Program-made: the position numbers and the translations under genes
Assembly: GCA_023417775.1 (NCBI GenBank)
Contig: JAEZEJ010000019.1
Span: 1-27,739, forward strand
DNA from: Actinomycetes bacterium
GTDB lineage: Bacteria; Actinomycetota; Actinomycetes; Propionibacteriales; Nocardioidaceae
DNA length: 27,739 nt
Direction of reading: 5' to 3'
Shown here: in pieces, positions 14,176 through 21,149 of the stretch
Position numbering within the stretch: the stretch's first letter is position 1
How the letters are laid out: every line of letters starts with the position of its first letter
Notes under the pieces: generated by a model
Database searches by the model: none
What the model saw: only the letters and a program-made list of their open reading frames with translations
Told to the model about the DNA's origin: nothing

Positions 14176-15057
14176 CTACGCCGCTATCTGCGCAGGCAGT
14201 TCCCCGAATCCAGGTGACCGGGTGACGTTCGGCAGGGCGTGAATCGCCGCGCGCCGGTCGTTGTCGTCAACGTGCAGGTACTGCTCGGTCGTCGCAAGGC
14301 TCGCGTGCCTCATCAGCTCCTGGATCACCCTGATGTCGACGCCCTCGCGGAGCATCTGCGTGGCGTACCAGTGCCGCAGAGAGTGGCACGTGCCGGGCAC
14401 GTCGTTGCGCGCCATCGCGTCCGAGACGATGCGGGTCACCGAGTTCCCGAGGATCGGCCCGCCCTCGTCGCTCTGCCGGTTCGACGTCCACTGCGGGAAC
14501 CACCAGCCGCGGAGGCCAAGACGCCGACGCTCCTCCGATATCTCGGCGACCTGCTCATGCAGCGGCAGGACGGCGAAGACTCCACCTTTCCCCTCGACTT
14601 CCAGAGACTCCCCGATGATGTCGAGGTGGTCGTCATGGAACCGGGCGATCTCGCTCACCCGGAGCCCCTGGTAGGACGCCAGCGTGATCATCCACCGCGT
14701 GCGTCGATGGATACGCGCCGCGAACAGCCGGCGCACGTGCTCGGTCGTCGGCACCTGCAGCGCTCGACGCCGACGACGCGGCCGCTTGAGATGGTCCATC
14801 GGGTTGTCCTCGCGGGCCCCGACGTTCTGCAGCCACCGGAACCACGCGAGGAGGTTGGTGTAGTAGGTCGCTCGGCTGCCCGGCGACAGGCCGGACGCGC
14901 CGAGCGCCGCGAGGACGTGATGCTCGTCAAGGTTCTCAGGGGCGACATCGTTGATGTCCGCCAGGCGGGAAGTGAGCCTGATGCGTTCCGTGATCGTCGT
15001 CTCCGACCACGATTGAGCGCGCATCCAGGCTGCCCATCGGTCAATCGGTTCTGTCAT
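14176..15057 (-). CDS. int: Tyrosine-type integrase
   Basis: A 293-aa site-specific recombinase read from ATG 15057. The N-terminal SAM-like DNA-binding domain covers residues 1-85. The catalytic domain has R133 (GLRVSEIARF), a probable K157 (VEGKGG), H225-x2-R228 (CHSLRHWYA), H251 (LMRHASL) and the nucleophile Y260 (TTEQYLHV), so it appears complete. It lies next to attR and would integrate and, with a directionality factor, excise the prophage. A GTG at 15111 gives a start 18 residues longer and overlaps the preceding small gene as GTGA; the extra residues do not look like integrase. A weak TACGGT box precedes ATG 15057 by eight bases. Confidence 0.92.
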   Translation of the reverse strand: MTEPIDRWAAWMRAQSWSETTITERIRLTSRLADINDVAPENLDEHHVLAALGASGLSPGSRATYYTNLLAWFRWLQNVGAREDNPMDHLKRPRRRRRALQVPTTEHVRRLFAARIHRRTRWMITLASYQGLRVSEIARFHDDHLDIIGESLEVEGKGGVFAVLPLHEQVAEISEERRRLGLRGWWFPQWTSNRQSDEGGPILGNSVTRIVSDAMARNDVPGTCHSLRHWYATQMLREGVDIRVIQELMRHASLATTEQYLHVDDNDRRAAIHALPNVTRSPGFGELPAQIAA

Positions 15058-15107
15058 GCCCGCTGACCGTAGTCTGAGACGCGGGTCACAGAAACTCGGG
15101 GCGGCCC

Positions 15108-15287
15108 TCACCGCACGTCACAGAACGAGTAGGTGGGGTCGACCGTCGTCCACTCGCCGCCCATCTCGCCGCAGAGTTCAGCCATGACCGCATCAGGTGA
15201 GGGCGTCGAGGACTTCCCGATCGCGATGCCGACGGGCAGCGCGAGACCCGCGGTGGCCACCACTGCGCAGATTGTCCGGGCGATCAT
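15108..15287 (-). CDS. 59-aa putative exported protein upstream of integrase
   Basis: A - strand frame from ATG 15287 to TGA 15110-15108, with a GGAG about ten bases before the start. Residues 1-22 look like a signal peptide (MIARTICAVVATAGLALPVG). The rest is a short acidic segment with two cysteines, AELCGEMGGEWTTVDPTYSF then CDVR, that could form a disulfide outside the membrane. Its stop overlaps the longer possible integrase start. It probably belongs to the lysogenic operon. No function is recognised; it might affect the host envelope. Confidence 0.6.
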   Translation of the reverse strand: MIARTICAVVATAGLALPVGIAIGKSSTPSPDAVMAELCGEMGGEWTTVDPTYSFCDVR

Positions 15288-15360
15288 GCGGCCTGCTCCA
15301 TCGGGCGCGCGCCGAAATCGACGCTGATGACCGAAGTCTCATCATTGCAAGCAGAATGTT

Positions 15361-15388
15361 GCGGGTTCGAGTCCCGTCTTCCGCTCCA
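15361..15388 (+). other. attR: 3' end of a tRNA-Gly gene at the right prophage boundary
   Basis: GCGGGTTCGAGTCCCGTC and the following TTCCGCTCCA are the T arm, 3' acceptor strand, discriminator base and CCA of a tRNA whose 5' end would be GCGGAAG, which is tRNA-Gly in actinobacteria. No D or anticodon arm precedes it, so this is a fragment. Tyrosine integrases commonly use tRNA 3' ends, and the integrase operon lies directly left. The intact tRNA should be at attL, left of the window. Short inverted repeats (TGATGA/TCATCA at 15325-15344) lie beside it and may be arm sites. The left limit of the core cannot be fixed from one end alone. Confidence 0.82.
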
Positions 15389-15391
15389 CCT

Positions 15392-15417
15392 GAGAGCCCC
15401 GGCCCGCCGGGGCTCTC
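15392..15417 (+). terminator. Hairpin terminator after the tRNA-Gly end
   Basis: GAGAGCCCCGG (15392-15402), loop CCCG, CCGGGGCTCTC (15407-15417) form a perfect 11-bp stem four bases after the CCA. It is the tRNA's own terminator left on the host side of attR. It lacks a strong T run but would end transcription leaving the prophage. Confidence 0.8.
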
Positions 15418-15432
15418 GTCGTTCCTGGCCGC

Positions 15433-16062
15433 TCATGCCTCGCCCGGTCCGGCTGAGGCAAGATCGATGCTGATCCCACGGGAAGCGAAGAAGGGTTCGA
15501 AGCTCTCCGGGGTGAGTGCCGCCCGACGCGACTCCGGCGTATGGCCGGAGGGATTGCGCAGGTGGATGCGCTTGCCGTCGTAGCCGATCGCCAGAACCAG
15601 ATGGCCGCCGCGACCGGGCGCCGGACGTTCCGGTCGACGGATCTCCCGGTGCACCGAGACGATGACCATCCGCCCGCGAGCCAGCTCGTCCAGAAGCCCC
15701 TCGACGCTCAGCCGGGAATGGACGGACGCGTCGAGACCGAAGCGGCCACGGACATAGGCGGCGAAAGGCGCGTAGATCATCCCGCGGACTCCGCCGTCAC
15801 TCGTGAGCTCGTACGCGCCACGGTCGACACCGTCGCGCATCAGCTGCCCGAGGCTGGGGGCGTCGTCACCACGGTGTCGCAGGACCATCTGCAGACAGGT
15901 CATCCCGCACGCCCGGGACGACCAGAAACCGTACTCCGCCGGGCTGTCCGCGCCCCAGTCCCGCCACCGCGGGTCATGCGCCGGATCCACATCGCGGTAG
16001 ACGATCGCCTCGATGAGATCGGGCGATTGATACTGCGTGATCGATGGAACCGGCTCGTGCAC
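15433..16062 (-). CDS. C39-like cysteine peptidase family protein
   Basis: A 209-aa protein if read from GTG 16062; longer starts at ATG 16122 and GTG 16167 are open, and the choice is uncertain because none has a decisive ribosome binding site. The body starts VPSITQYQSPDLIEAIVYRD. A probable nucleophile Cys lies in SSRACGMTCLQMVLRHRG (C52), and a catalytic His in GGHLVLAIGYDGKRIHLRNP, where the Asn-Pro-Ser-Gly stretch fits the third residue of papain-like C39 enzymes. No signal peptide or membrane segment is visible, so the protein looks cytoplasmic. The substrate is unknown. It is the first host gene after the prophage. Confidence 0.75.
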   Translation of the reverse strand: MHEPVPSITQYQSPDLIEAIVYRDVDPAHDPRWRDWGADSPAEYGFWSSRACGMTCLQMVLRHRGDDAPSLGQLMRDGVDRGAYELTSDGGVRGMIYAPFAAYVRGRFGLDASVHSRLSVEGLLDELARGRMVIVSVHREIRRPERPAPGRGGHLVLAIGYDGKRIHLRNPSGHTPESRRAALTPESFEPFFASRGISIDLASAGPGEA

Positions 16063-16198
16063 TCCCCCGCCCCTACCCGCACACCGCGGGCATCGCGCTC
16101 GTACCGACGCGACGGGCTCCATCCTCGAACCCTGCCATAGACGACAGTGATCCAGGCGCACAGCCACATGCGCTATCGCACGCAGGGGTGCAGCGCGC

Positions 16199-16636
16199 TC
16201 ACGACCAGGTCAGCGCTTTCGTCCCGTCGCGGTAGACGGTGACGGCCATCGGCGGCTCGATCGCGAAGGTCACGCCGCCCGCGCGCGCCTCGGCCAATGC
16301 CGCCCGGCGATCCGGCACCGGCAGCCGCGGCGCGTGGAAGACGTGCGCGATCCCGACCACACGCCTGGCCACGCGCATCGGCAGATGACGCGAGCTGGTC
16401 GTCGTGGAGAAGGCCTCGCCGTCCCCGAACTCGATATGCAGGGTCACCGAGGTGGGATGCGGATCGGCGCGTGCGATCGGCTTGGGATTGATCACGACCG
16501 TCGCGGCCACGATGCGACCCGGCGCGCTGCCCTCGGCCCGAGCGCGCACCAGCCAGGGACGGCCCCAGTTGGTCCACGCGATCACCACCATGGCCACGGC
16601 AGCGAAAAGCGTGGGGATGAGCAGCTTGGTCTCCAT
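16199..16636 (-). CDS. Membrane-anchored protein, unknown function
   Basis: A 145-aa protein read from ATG 16636, which has an AGGGGG site upstream; a frame 12 residues longer exists but lacks this support. One N-terminal membrane helix (METKLLIPTLFAAVAMVVIA) is followed by a soluble domain of strands (APGRIVAATVVINPKPIARA, TSVTLHIEFGDGEAFSTTTS) and a C-terminal MAVTVYRDGTKALTWS. The domain might resemble a small DUF3592-like membrane-anchored sensor, but I cannot place it. The 30-aa membrane protein just upstream on the same strand probably shares its transcript. Confidence 0.68.
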   Translation of the reverse strand: METKLLIPTLFAAVAMVVIAWTNWGRPWLVRARAEGSAPGRIVAATVVINPKPIARADPHPTSVTLHIEFGDGEAFSTTTSSRHLPMRVARRVVGIAHVFHAPRLPVPDRRAALAEARAGGVTFAIEPPMAVTVYRDGTKALTWS

Positions 16637-16678
16637 CGGGCCCCCTGGGGTCTCTTGGCCGGAGCCGCCCACCCTACG

Positions 16679-16771
16679 TCAGTCGCCGCGTCGGTAGTGG
16701 ACCAACAGCGCCACCAGGATCACGGCGTTCAGGCCCAGGAGAACCGACAGAACCACCAGCGCCACCGTCAT
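16679..16771 (-). CDS. 30-aa single-TM microprotein
   Basis: A tiny frame from ATG 16771 to its stop at 16679. A strong GGAGG ribosome binding site lies five bases before the ATG, which is why this start is preferred over longer readthrough. The product is almost one membrane helix, MTVALVVLSVLLGLNAVILV followed by ALLVHYRRGD, with a basic C-terminus. It precedes the membrane-anchored 145-aa gene by about 40 bases. It may modulate a membrane partner; nothing more can be read from it. Confidence 0.6.
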   Translation of the reverse strand: MTVALVVLSVLLGLNAVILVALLVHYRRGD

Positions 16772-16917
16772 GATCCCTCCTCGTCCCACCCGAGAGAACG
16801 AGGATCCCACCGTCGCCGCCGCGATCACACGGAAACAGCGAATCTCACCCTGTGCTTCACCCCTCGCCCAGCGCGGCAGCTTGCCTCGGCGGCCGATCGC
16901 TGCCACGCTGCGGAGTC

Positions 16918-17328
16918 ATGTCGGATCCCTACCCCGGCCCTGCGCCCGACGCGCCGACCGGATTCATCGAGCTGACCCTCCAGGGGTCGGCGGTCACGGC
17001 GACCCCTGTCACCCCGTCGGTCCGCGTCAACGGATATCCCATGCGCGTCACGTACGGTCTCAACCGGATCGCGATGCCCCCGGGCCGCGCCTTCATCGAA
17101 GTCGACTGCCAGTGGATGCTCACCTACGGCAAGGCCAGCATCGATGTCGAGGTGCCCGACCAGGGCCCCGTCCCGGTCTTCTACGCCCCGCCGTATCATC
17201 AGTTCACCCGCGGGGCGATCGGCCATCAGCCGCAGAAGCGGCCCGGGCTCGCCGGCGTCTTCGGCATCCTCGGGGGGATCGTCGTCGTCATCACCCTGCT
17301 GGTGATGATCCCGGTCCTCCTGCTCTAG
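16918..17328 (+). CDS. Tail-anchored membrane protein, unknown function
   Basis: A 136-aa protein from ATG 16918; the upstream extension in frame is unlikely coding. A short Pro-rich start (MSDPYPGPAPDAPTG) leads to a strand-rich domain of about 90 residues (FIELTLQGSAVTATPVTPSV, RAFIEVDCQWMLTYGKASID). A basic linker with RPG comes next, then a C-terminal membrane helix (VFGILGGIVVVITLLVMIPV). Similar proteins occur, as I recall, in Mycobacteriales, always unnamed. It is convergent with the phosphatase gene and ends three bases from it. Confidence 0.68.
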   Translation: MSDPYPGPAPDAPTGFIELTLQGSAVTATPVTPSVRVNGYPMRVTYGLNRIAMPPGRAFIEVDCQWMLTYGKASIDVEVPDQGPVPVFYAPPYHQFTRGAIGHQPQKRPGLAGVFGILGGIVVVITLLVMIPVLLL

Positions 17329-17331
17329 CGA

Positions 17332-18447
17332 TCAGCGCGCGCCGAGACGCTCCACCAGGAGCAGCGCTCGATCGTCGTCGCGCGTGGGCACTTGGTCGAG
17401 GACCCGTCCGGCCGCACCTTGGAATCCCTGCCGGATAGCGTCCCGAGCGGCGCCCTGCAACCAGGAGATGCCGCCGGCGATGTCGCGATCGCGCGTCTCC
17501 ACCACGCCGTCGGTGTAGAGCATCAACGCCTCACCCGGCTCGAGCTTGCCCTCGCTCGGCGAGAACTCCGGCCGCGAGGTGACGCCCAGCGCCATCCCGG
17601 TCGCCTCGTCCACCCGCCATAGATTGGTGCGCGAGCACCATCGCAGGGCCGGCGGGTGCCCCGCGTTCACGATCGAATACCGTCCCGTGGTCAGGTCGAT
17701 GATGACGTGGGCCGCCGTCGCGAAGCCGTCATTCCAGCGCTGCCGCAGCAGATAGTCGTTCGCGGCCGCGACGAGACCCAGCGGCGGCAGAGATCCGATG
17801 AGACCACCGAGGGCCCCCGCCACCTGCAATGACTTCGTGCCCGCCTCGACGCCTTTGCCCCACAGGTCGACGAGGATCAGCTCCAGCCGTCGGCCATCCG
17901 GAGACAGATCGGCGACCACGAAGTCACCGGCATAGCTGGTACCTCCCGCCGACCGGATCTGCTGTTCCGCTCGCCACCCGGCAGGGAGCTGCGGCACATG
18001 GCCCTGTGCGAGGAGCCGGTCACGGAGCTCGGCCAGCATGTGCTGTCCCAACGGCGCGGGGAGCTCGCTGCGGTTCGACCGCGCCATGTACAGCTGCAAC
18101 AGGGCGACCAGAATGATGATCGCCACGGTGGCGATCCGTCCCGTCGCGAAGCCCGACCGCCCCGACTCCATCAACGCGGCCGCGATGGCACCGATGAGCG
18201 CCACCGCCGTGAGGGTGGTGAGCGGCTTCCACCGCAGCAGCAGCCCCCCGACGACGATCGGCACGAGGAACGAGACCGCCGGGAAGAGGTTGTACCAGGC
18301 GACGGAGGCGAAGAAGATCAGGACCGTGGCCGCGATGAGCAGCGACAACACGCCGGACTGCCCCTGCGAACTACCGACACGCCACGCGGCGATGCGGTCG
18401 TCGGCATAACGCAGCGATGCCCGCCACGTCCCCTCGATAGTGCCCAC
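17332..18447 (-). CDS. Membrane SpoIIE/PP2C-type serine phosphatase
   Basis: A 371-aa protein starting at GTG 18447. The N-terminal third has about four membrane helices (SGVLSLLIAATVLIFFASVA, then FPAVSFLVPIVVGGLLL, LTAVALIGAIAAAL, IATVAIIILVALLQLY). A PP2C_SIG domain follows with metal-site motifs: AGDFVVADL, DLWGKG (the family's D-x-x-GKG), NAGHPPALRW, LYTDGVVE and RDDDRALLLV. Such enzymes dephosphorylate anti-sigma-factor antagonists in stress regulation; here the partner is not in the window. No sensor domain (PAS or GAF) is visible between membrane part and phosphatase. A TAGAGT box lies six bases before the start, so a leaderless mRNA is likely. Confidence 0.88.
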   Translation of the reverse strand: MGTIEGTWRASLRYADDRIAAWRVGSSQGQSGVLSLLIAATVLIFFASVAWYNLFPAVSFLVPIVVGGLLLRWKPLTTLTAVALIGAIAAALMESGRSGFATGRIATVAIIILVALLQLYMARSNRSELPAPLGQHMLAELRDRLLAQGHVPQLPAGWRAEQQIRSAGGTSYAGDFVVADLSPDGRRLELILVDLWGKGVEAGTKSLQVAGALGGLIGSLPPLGLVAAANDYLLRQRWNDGFATAAHVIIDLTTGRYSIVNAGHPPALRWCSRTNLWRVDEATGMALGVTSRPEFSPSEGKLEPGEALMLYTDGVVETRDRDIAGGISWLQGAARDAIRQGFQGAAGRVLDQVPTRDDDRALLLVERLGAR

Positions 18448-18453
18448 GCACGA

Positions 18454-18459
18454 ACTCTA
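18454..18459 (-). promoter_or_regulatory. Candidate -10 box of the phosphatase gene
   Basis: TAGAGT on the - strand, six bases before GTG 18447. Position and TANNNT pattern predict transcription starting at or next to the start codon. The -35 region is not recognisable. Confidence 0.4.
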
Positions 18460-18491
18460 GCGTCAGGGACGGCCCAGCGGACGCGCTCGGA

Positions 18492-19151
18492 TCATCTGGT
18501 CCAGCGATCGAGGTCCGCCGAGAGCTCGGAGAAGATGCCCTCATTGAGACCGAAGACGGCCTTGACCTCGTCGAGGATGCGGTGATGCTCGGCGCTGTCG
18601 AGCGGCAGCGCATCGAGGCGTGCGCGGTAGGCGTCCTTATAGGGCTTGGGCTTCGGGATCGCGTCGAAGGCGTAGAACTCCACCCCGGCGGTGCCCTCCA
18701 GCTCGTAGGCGCGACCGAGGATGCGGCCGATGGCCTGTCCGCCGGACAGATCGCCGAGGTAGCGCGTGTAGTGGTGGGCGACGAAGAGGCCGCCCCACGT
18801 CGCCGATGCCTCGATGCGCTCGACATAGCGGTCGGTGGCCGGCGAGTCCACCGGGAGCTCACGCCATCCGTCACCGGCCCAGTGGTCGAGATCGGCGGCG
18901 AGAGCCGCGCTCCGCTCGAGGGCCGGATCGATCACGGCTCCCGCGATCGGGTCCCCCTCCAGGCGGCGGGCCACCGACTCGAGGGCGGCGTAGACGCGCT
19001 GAAGTCGCAGCAGATAGGCCACATAGCCGTCCGGGCTGATCCGGCCGTCGAGCATGACCGACATGAAGGACGATCCCTCGGCGGAGGTGTGCTCGGCCTT
19101 CGAACCGTCGCGCAGCAGTGTCGACAGTGATTCCGTCGCGGTCATGGTCAT
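18492..19151 (-). CDS. hmuO: Heme oxygenase (HmuO family)
   Basis: A 219-aa protein from ATG 19151, chosen because GGGAG lies five bases upstream (a second ATG at 19145 is possible; the longer frame to 19211 runs into the promoter). It opens haem and releases iron, CO and biliverdin. The proximal haem ligand is probably H21 (AEHTSAEGSS); the distal helix has GDLSGGQAIG (133-142), and HHYTRYLGDL precedes it, all standard for the family. Length matches the ~215 residues of corynebacterial HmuO. Regulated by the operators and iron box upstream and by the neighbouring TetR-type gene. Confidence 0.93.
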   Translation of the reverse strand: MTMTATESLSTLLRDGSKAEHTSAEGSSFMSVMLDGRISPDGYVAYLLRLQRVYAALESVARRLEGDPIAGAVIDPALERSAALAADLDHWAGDGWRELPVDSPATDRYVERIEASATWGGLFVAHHYTRYLGDLSGGQAIGRILGRAYELEGTAGVEFYAFDAIPKPKPYKDAYRARLDALPLDSAEHHRILDEVKAVFGLNEGIFSELSADLDRWTR

Positions 19152-19175
19152 GGCGTCTCCCAGGTCGGTGATGTA

Positions 19176-19233
19176 GTGACAGTTTGTCATATTAATCTGA
19201 CAGAGCGTCATGTCAATAGAGACAGTGTGTCAT
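19176..19233 (-). promoter_or_regulatory. Three repeated TetR-type operators on the heme oxygenase promoter
   Basis: Three related 15-mers lie at 19176-19190 (GTGACAGTTTGTCAT), 19197-19211 (CTGACAGAGCGTCAT) and 19219-19233 (GAGACAGTGTGTCAT), spaced 21 and 22 bp, that is two helical turns. Each is an inverted repeat GACA...TGTC or near it. From memory, the operator of the haem-sensing TetR protein HrtR (Lactococcus) is ATGACACAGTGTCAT; these sites match it at 11, 12 and 11 of 15 positions. The adjacent TetR-type protein is the likely binder. Confidence 0.72.
19189..19216 (-). promoter_or_regulatory. Promoter of the heme oxygenase gene
   Basis: On the - strand a perfect TTGACA (19216-19211) and TAATAT (19194-19189) are separated by 16 bases, pointing at the heme oxygenase gene. 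This is far stronger than other promoters in the window, and the region is AT-rich against the background. Operator copies cover the spacer and the -10. Confidence 0.75.
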
Positions 19234-19246
19234 CTCACAACGATTT

Positions 19247-19265
19247 TATGGTATGCCTAACCTAA
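19247..19265. promoter_or_regulatory. DtxR/IdeR-like iron box
   Basis: TATGGTATGCCTAACCTAA matches the IdeR/DtxR consensus TTAGGTTAGSCTAACCTAA at 15 of 19 positions, with the right half perfect. It lies about 30 bp upstream of the -35 of the heme oxygenase promoter. Iron-loaded regulator binding here would tie heme oxygenase to iron status, as known for corynebacterial hmuO. Confidence 0.65.
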
Positions 19266-19279
19266 CGACAACCCCCGGC

Positions 19280-19846
19280 TCAGGCTGCGGCGACAGCGCG
19301 CAGCACGAAATCCGCGGCGACATCGGCGTCCACCGCCGGACCCGCTTGCAGGGTCGCGTGGATCAGCGCGATCGTCGTGTCGACGTCCTCCACACGGAAG
19401 ACTCCCGCGGCCATCCCCTGATGCAGCAACACGCGAACCGCGCGTTCCACCAGCCGCACGTGCTTGCGGATCTCCACCAGCGAGTCGGCCGACAGCACGC
19501 CGTAGAGCGCGGGGCCGAGGCCGACGTGCAGCGACTGCCTCATCCGCAGATGGTGCTCGACATAGATCCGCAGGCCCGCGACCGGGTCGTCGACGCCGTC
19601 GAGGGCCTCATCGAGTTCCGCCAGATAACGGTCGGTCTCCTCGGCCGCGAAGGCCAGGACGATCGACTCCTTGTCCGGGAAGTGGTTGTAGATCGCCGTC
19701 CGGCTCACGCCCGCCGCGTTCGCGATCTCCGCCAGTGTGACCTGGTCGTAGGGACGGTCGGCCATCAGCTCCGCGAACGCCTCGAAGACCTGACGGCGCA
19801 CGCGAGCCCGATGCTCGCCGAGGGTTCGGCCCTGGATCTTCGGCAT
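19280..19846 (-). CDS. TetR-family transcriptional regulator
   Basis: A 188-aa protein from ATG 19846. The N-terminal helix-turn-helix covers about residues 36-62 (VTLAEIANAAGVSRTAIYNH, FPDKESIV), a textbook TetR domain. The C-terminal ligand/dimer part is helical with several His (HHLRMRQSLH, HQGMAAG) that could bind haem, though this is not proven. The gene lies between nei and the heme oxygenase gene and reads the same way. Its -10-like TAGATT overlaps the nei stop codon six bases before the ATG, so it may be leaderless. It probably represses the promoter with three operators downstream and responds to haem. Confidence 0.88.
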   Translation of the reverse strand: MPKIQGRTLGEHRARVRRQVFEAFAELMADRPYDQVTLAEIANAAGVSRTAIYNHFPDKESIVLAFAAEETDRYLAELDEALDGVDDPVAGLRIYVEHHLRMRQSLHVGLGPALYGVLSADSLVEIRKHVRLVERAVRVLLHQGMAAGVFRVEDVDTTIALIHATLQAGPAVDADVAADFVLRAVAAA

Positions 19847-19852
19847 GCCCGC

Positions 19853-19858
19853 AATCTA
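19853..19858 (-). promoter_or_regulatory. Candidate -10 box of the TetR gene
   Basis: TAGATT on the - strand includes the TAG stop of nei and sits six bases before the regulator's ATG, predicting a leaderless transcript independent of nei. Confidence 0.35.
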
Positions 19859-20677
19859 CCGCTCGCTCGGCACGGCCGGTTGGCAGTTCGGGCACCAGAA
19901 CAGATTCCGCGCTCCCACGACCCGGGTGAGGATCGTCGAACCGCAGACCCAGCACGGCTGTCCGTCACGGCGATACACGTACACCTCGCCGCCATGGTCA
20001 TCGCGCCGCGGCGGCCGCCCCATCGCCTCGGGCTCGTGCTCGGGACGGACGGTGTCGATCCGCCCGGTCCGCACGCCCTCGCGCATGAGCGACACCAGAT
20101 CGGCCCACACCGCCTCCACCAATGACGACGGCAACGAACGCCCCTGGACGAAGGGATCGATGCCGTGCCGGAACAACACCTCCGCGCGATACACATTGCC
20201 GACACCGGCGATGACCGCCTGATCCATCAGCAAGGTCGCGATCGTCGCCCGCGAACGCAGCACCCGCGCCACGAAGGCGTCCCGGTCGACGTCATCGCGC
20301 AAGGGATCGGGCCCGAGGCGGTCGAGGATCGACGCCGTCTCATCGGGCGTCAGCAGCTCACAGGCCGTCGGACCGCGCAGATCGGCCGTGGTGCCCTCGT
20401 CGCTCACCCTCCACCGCACCTGGCCCGTGACGGGCGGGACGCCGGGCTCGAAGCGGAATGCGCCATAGAGCCCCAGATGGACGTGCACCTGCTCGGCCAT
20501 CCCCGCGAAGCCGACGAAGAGATGCTTGCCCCAGGCCTCCGCCCGCTCCAGCGTCCGACCGTCGAGCAGCGTGGCGCCCGGGAAGCGTCCTTGCGGCGAG
20601 CTCGACGCGACCACGCGACCTCCGAAGGCGGCGGTCAGCTCTCCTGCGAGCCGGTGGAGTGTGTGTCCCTCAGGCAA
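19856..20677 (-). CDS. nei: Fpg/Nei-family DNA glycosylase (Nei1-like)
   Basis: A 273-aa DNA repair enzyme removing oxidised bases. The start is TTG 20677, because the mature protein must begin with Pro (MPEGHTLHRLAGEL; P2 is the nucleophile, E3 the acid). AGGAG lies about 11 bases upstream. A Lys in AWGKHLF (K51), the helix-two-turn-helix around 150-170 (DQAVIAGVGNVYRAEVLFRH) and a C-terminal zinc finger with C242, C245, C262, C265 are all present, so the enzyme looks complete. It overlaps the end of rpiB by eight bases. The N-terminus resembles, from memory, Rv2464c of M. tuberculosis. Confidence 0.92.
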   Translation of the reverse strand: MPEGHTLHRLAGELTAAFGGRVVASSSPQGRFPGATLLDGRTLERAEAWGKHLFVGFAGMAEQVHVHLGLYGAFRFEPGVPPVTGQVRWRVSDEGTTADLRGPTACELLTPDETASILDRLGPDPLRDDVDRDAFVARVLRSRATIATLLMDQAVIAGVGNVYRAEVLFRHGIDPFVQGRSLPSSLVEAVWADLVSLMREGVRTGRIDTVRPEHEPEAMGRPPRRDDHGGEVYVYRRDGQPCWVCGSTILTRVVGARNLFWCPNCQPAVPSER

Positions 20678-21128
20678 ATGTGCCGGTCTCCTCATAGCGC
20701 GCGAGCAGGTCGATGCGCCGCTGATGCCGGTCGGCCTCGCTCCACGGCGTCGCGAGGAAGGCGGTGACGATGGCCTCGACCTCCTCGACGCTGTGCTGCC
20801 GAGCGCCGATGCCGATGATCTGGGCATTGTTGTGCTGGCGTGCCAGCTCGGCGGTCTCGACACTCCAGGCGAGGGCCGCGCGGGCGCCCTTGACCTTATT
20901 GGCGGCGATCTGCTCGCCATTGCCCGAACCCCCGATGACGAGGCCGAGAGAGCCCGGTTCGGCGACCGTCGCCTCGGCGGCCGCCACGCAGAACGGGGGG
21001 TAGTCGTCATCGGCGTCGTACGCGAAGGCACCGTGATCCACCGGCTCGTGGCCGTTCTCGGTCAACCAGGCGATCAGGTGGGTCTTGAGTTCGAAGCCGG
21101 CGTGATCCGCCGCGAGGTGAACGCGCAT
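20670..21128 (-). CDS. rpiB: Ribose-5-phosphate isomerase B
   Basis: A 152-aa protein from ATG 21128 interconverting ribose-5-phosphate and ribulose-5-phosphate (pentose phosphate pathway). It has the family opening MRVHLAADHAGFELKTHL and the active-site loop IGGSGNGEQIAANKVKGARA, with S68 and E72 in the places of the mycobacterial-type Ser and Glu catalytic residues rather than the Cys of the E. coli enzyme. Further conserved is HNNAQIIGIGAR. Length fits the family (about 150). It overlaps the next gene, nei, as in M. tuberculosis gene order. Confidence 0.93.
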   Translation of the reverse strand: MRVHLAADHAGFELKTHLIAWLTENGHEPVDHGAFAYDADDDYPPFCVAAAEATVAEPGSLGLVIGGSGNGEQIAANKVKGARAALAWSVETAELARQHNNAQIIGIGARQHSVEEVEAIVTAFLATPWSEADRHQRRIDLLARYEETGTFA

Positions 21129-21149
21129 GGGGCCATTATCCCGATCCCC

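Noticed and set aside
15316..15388. A complete tRNA gene at the end of the prophage
   Set aside because: No matching 5' acceptor strand (GCGGAAG expected), D arm or anticodon stem precedes the T arm; only the 3' fragment is present.
19152..19211. Longer N-terminus for heme oxygenase (start at 19211)
   Set aside because: The extra 20 residues would be encoded by the promoter and operators; ATG 19151 has a ribosome binding site and gives the family length.
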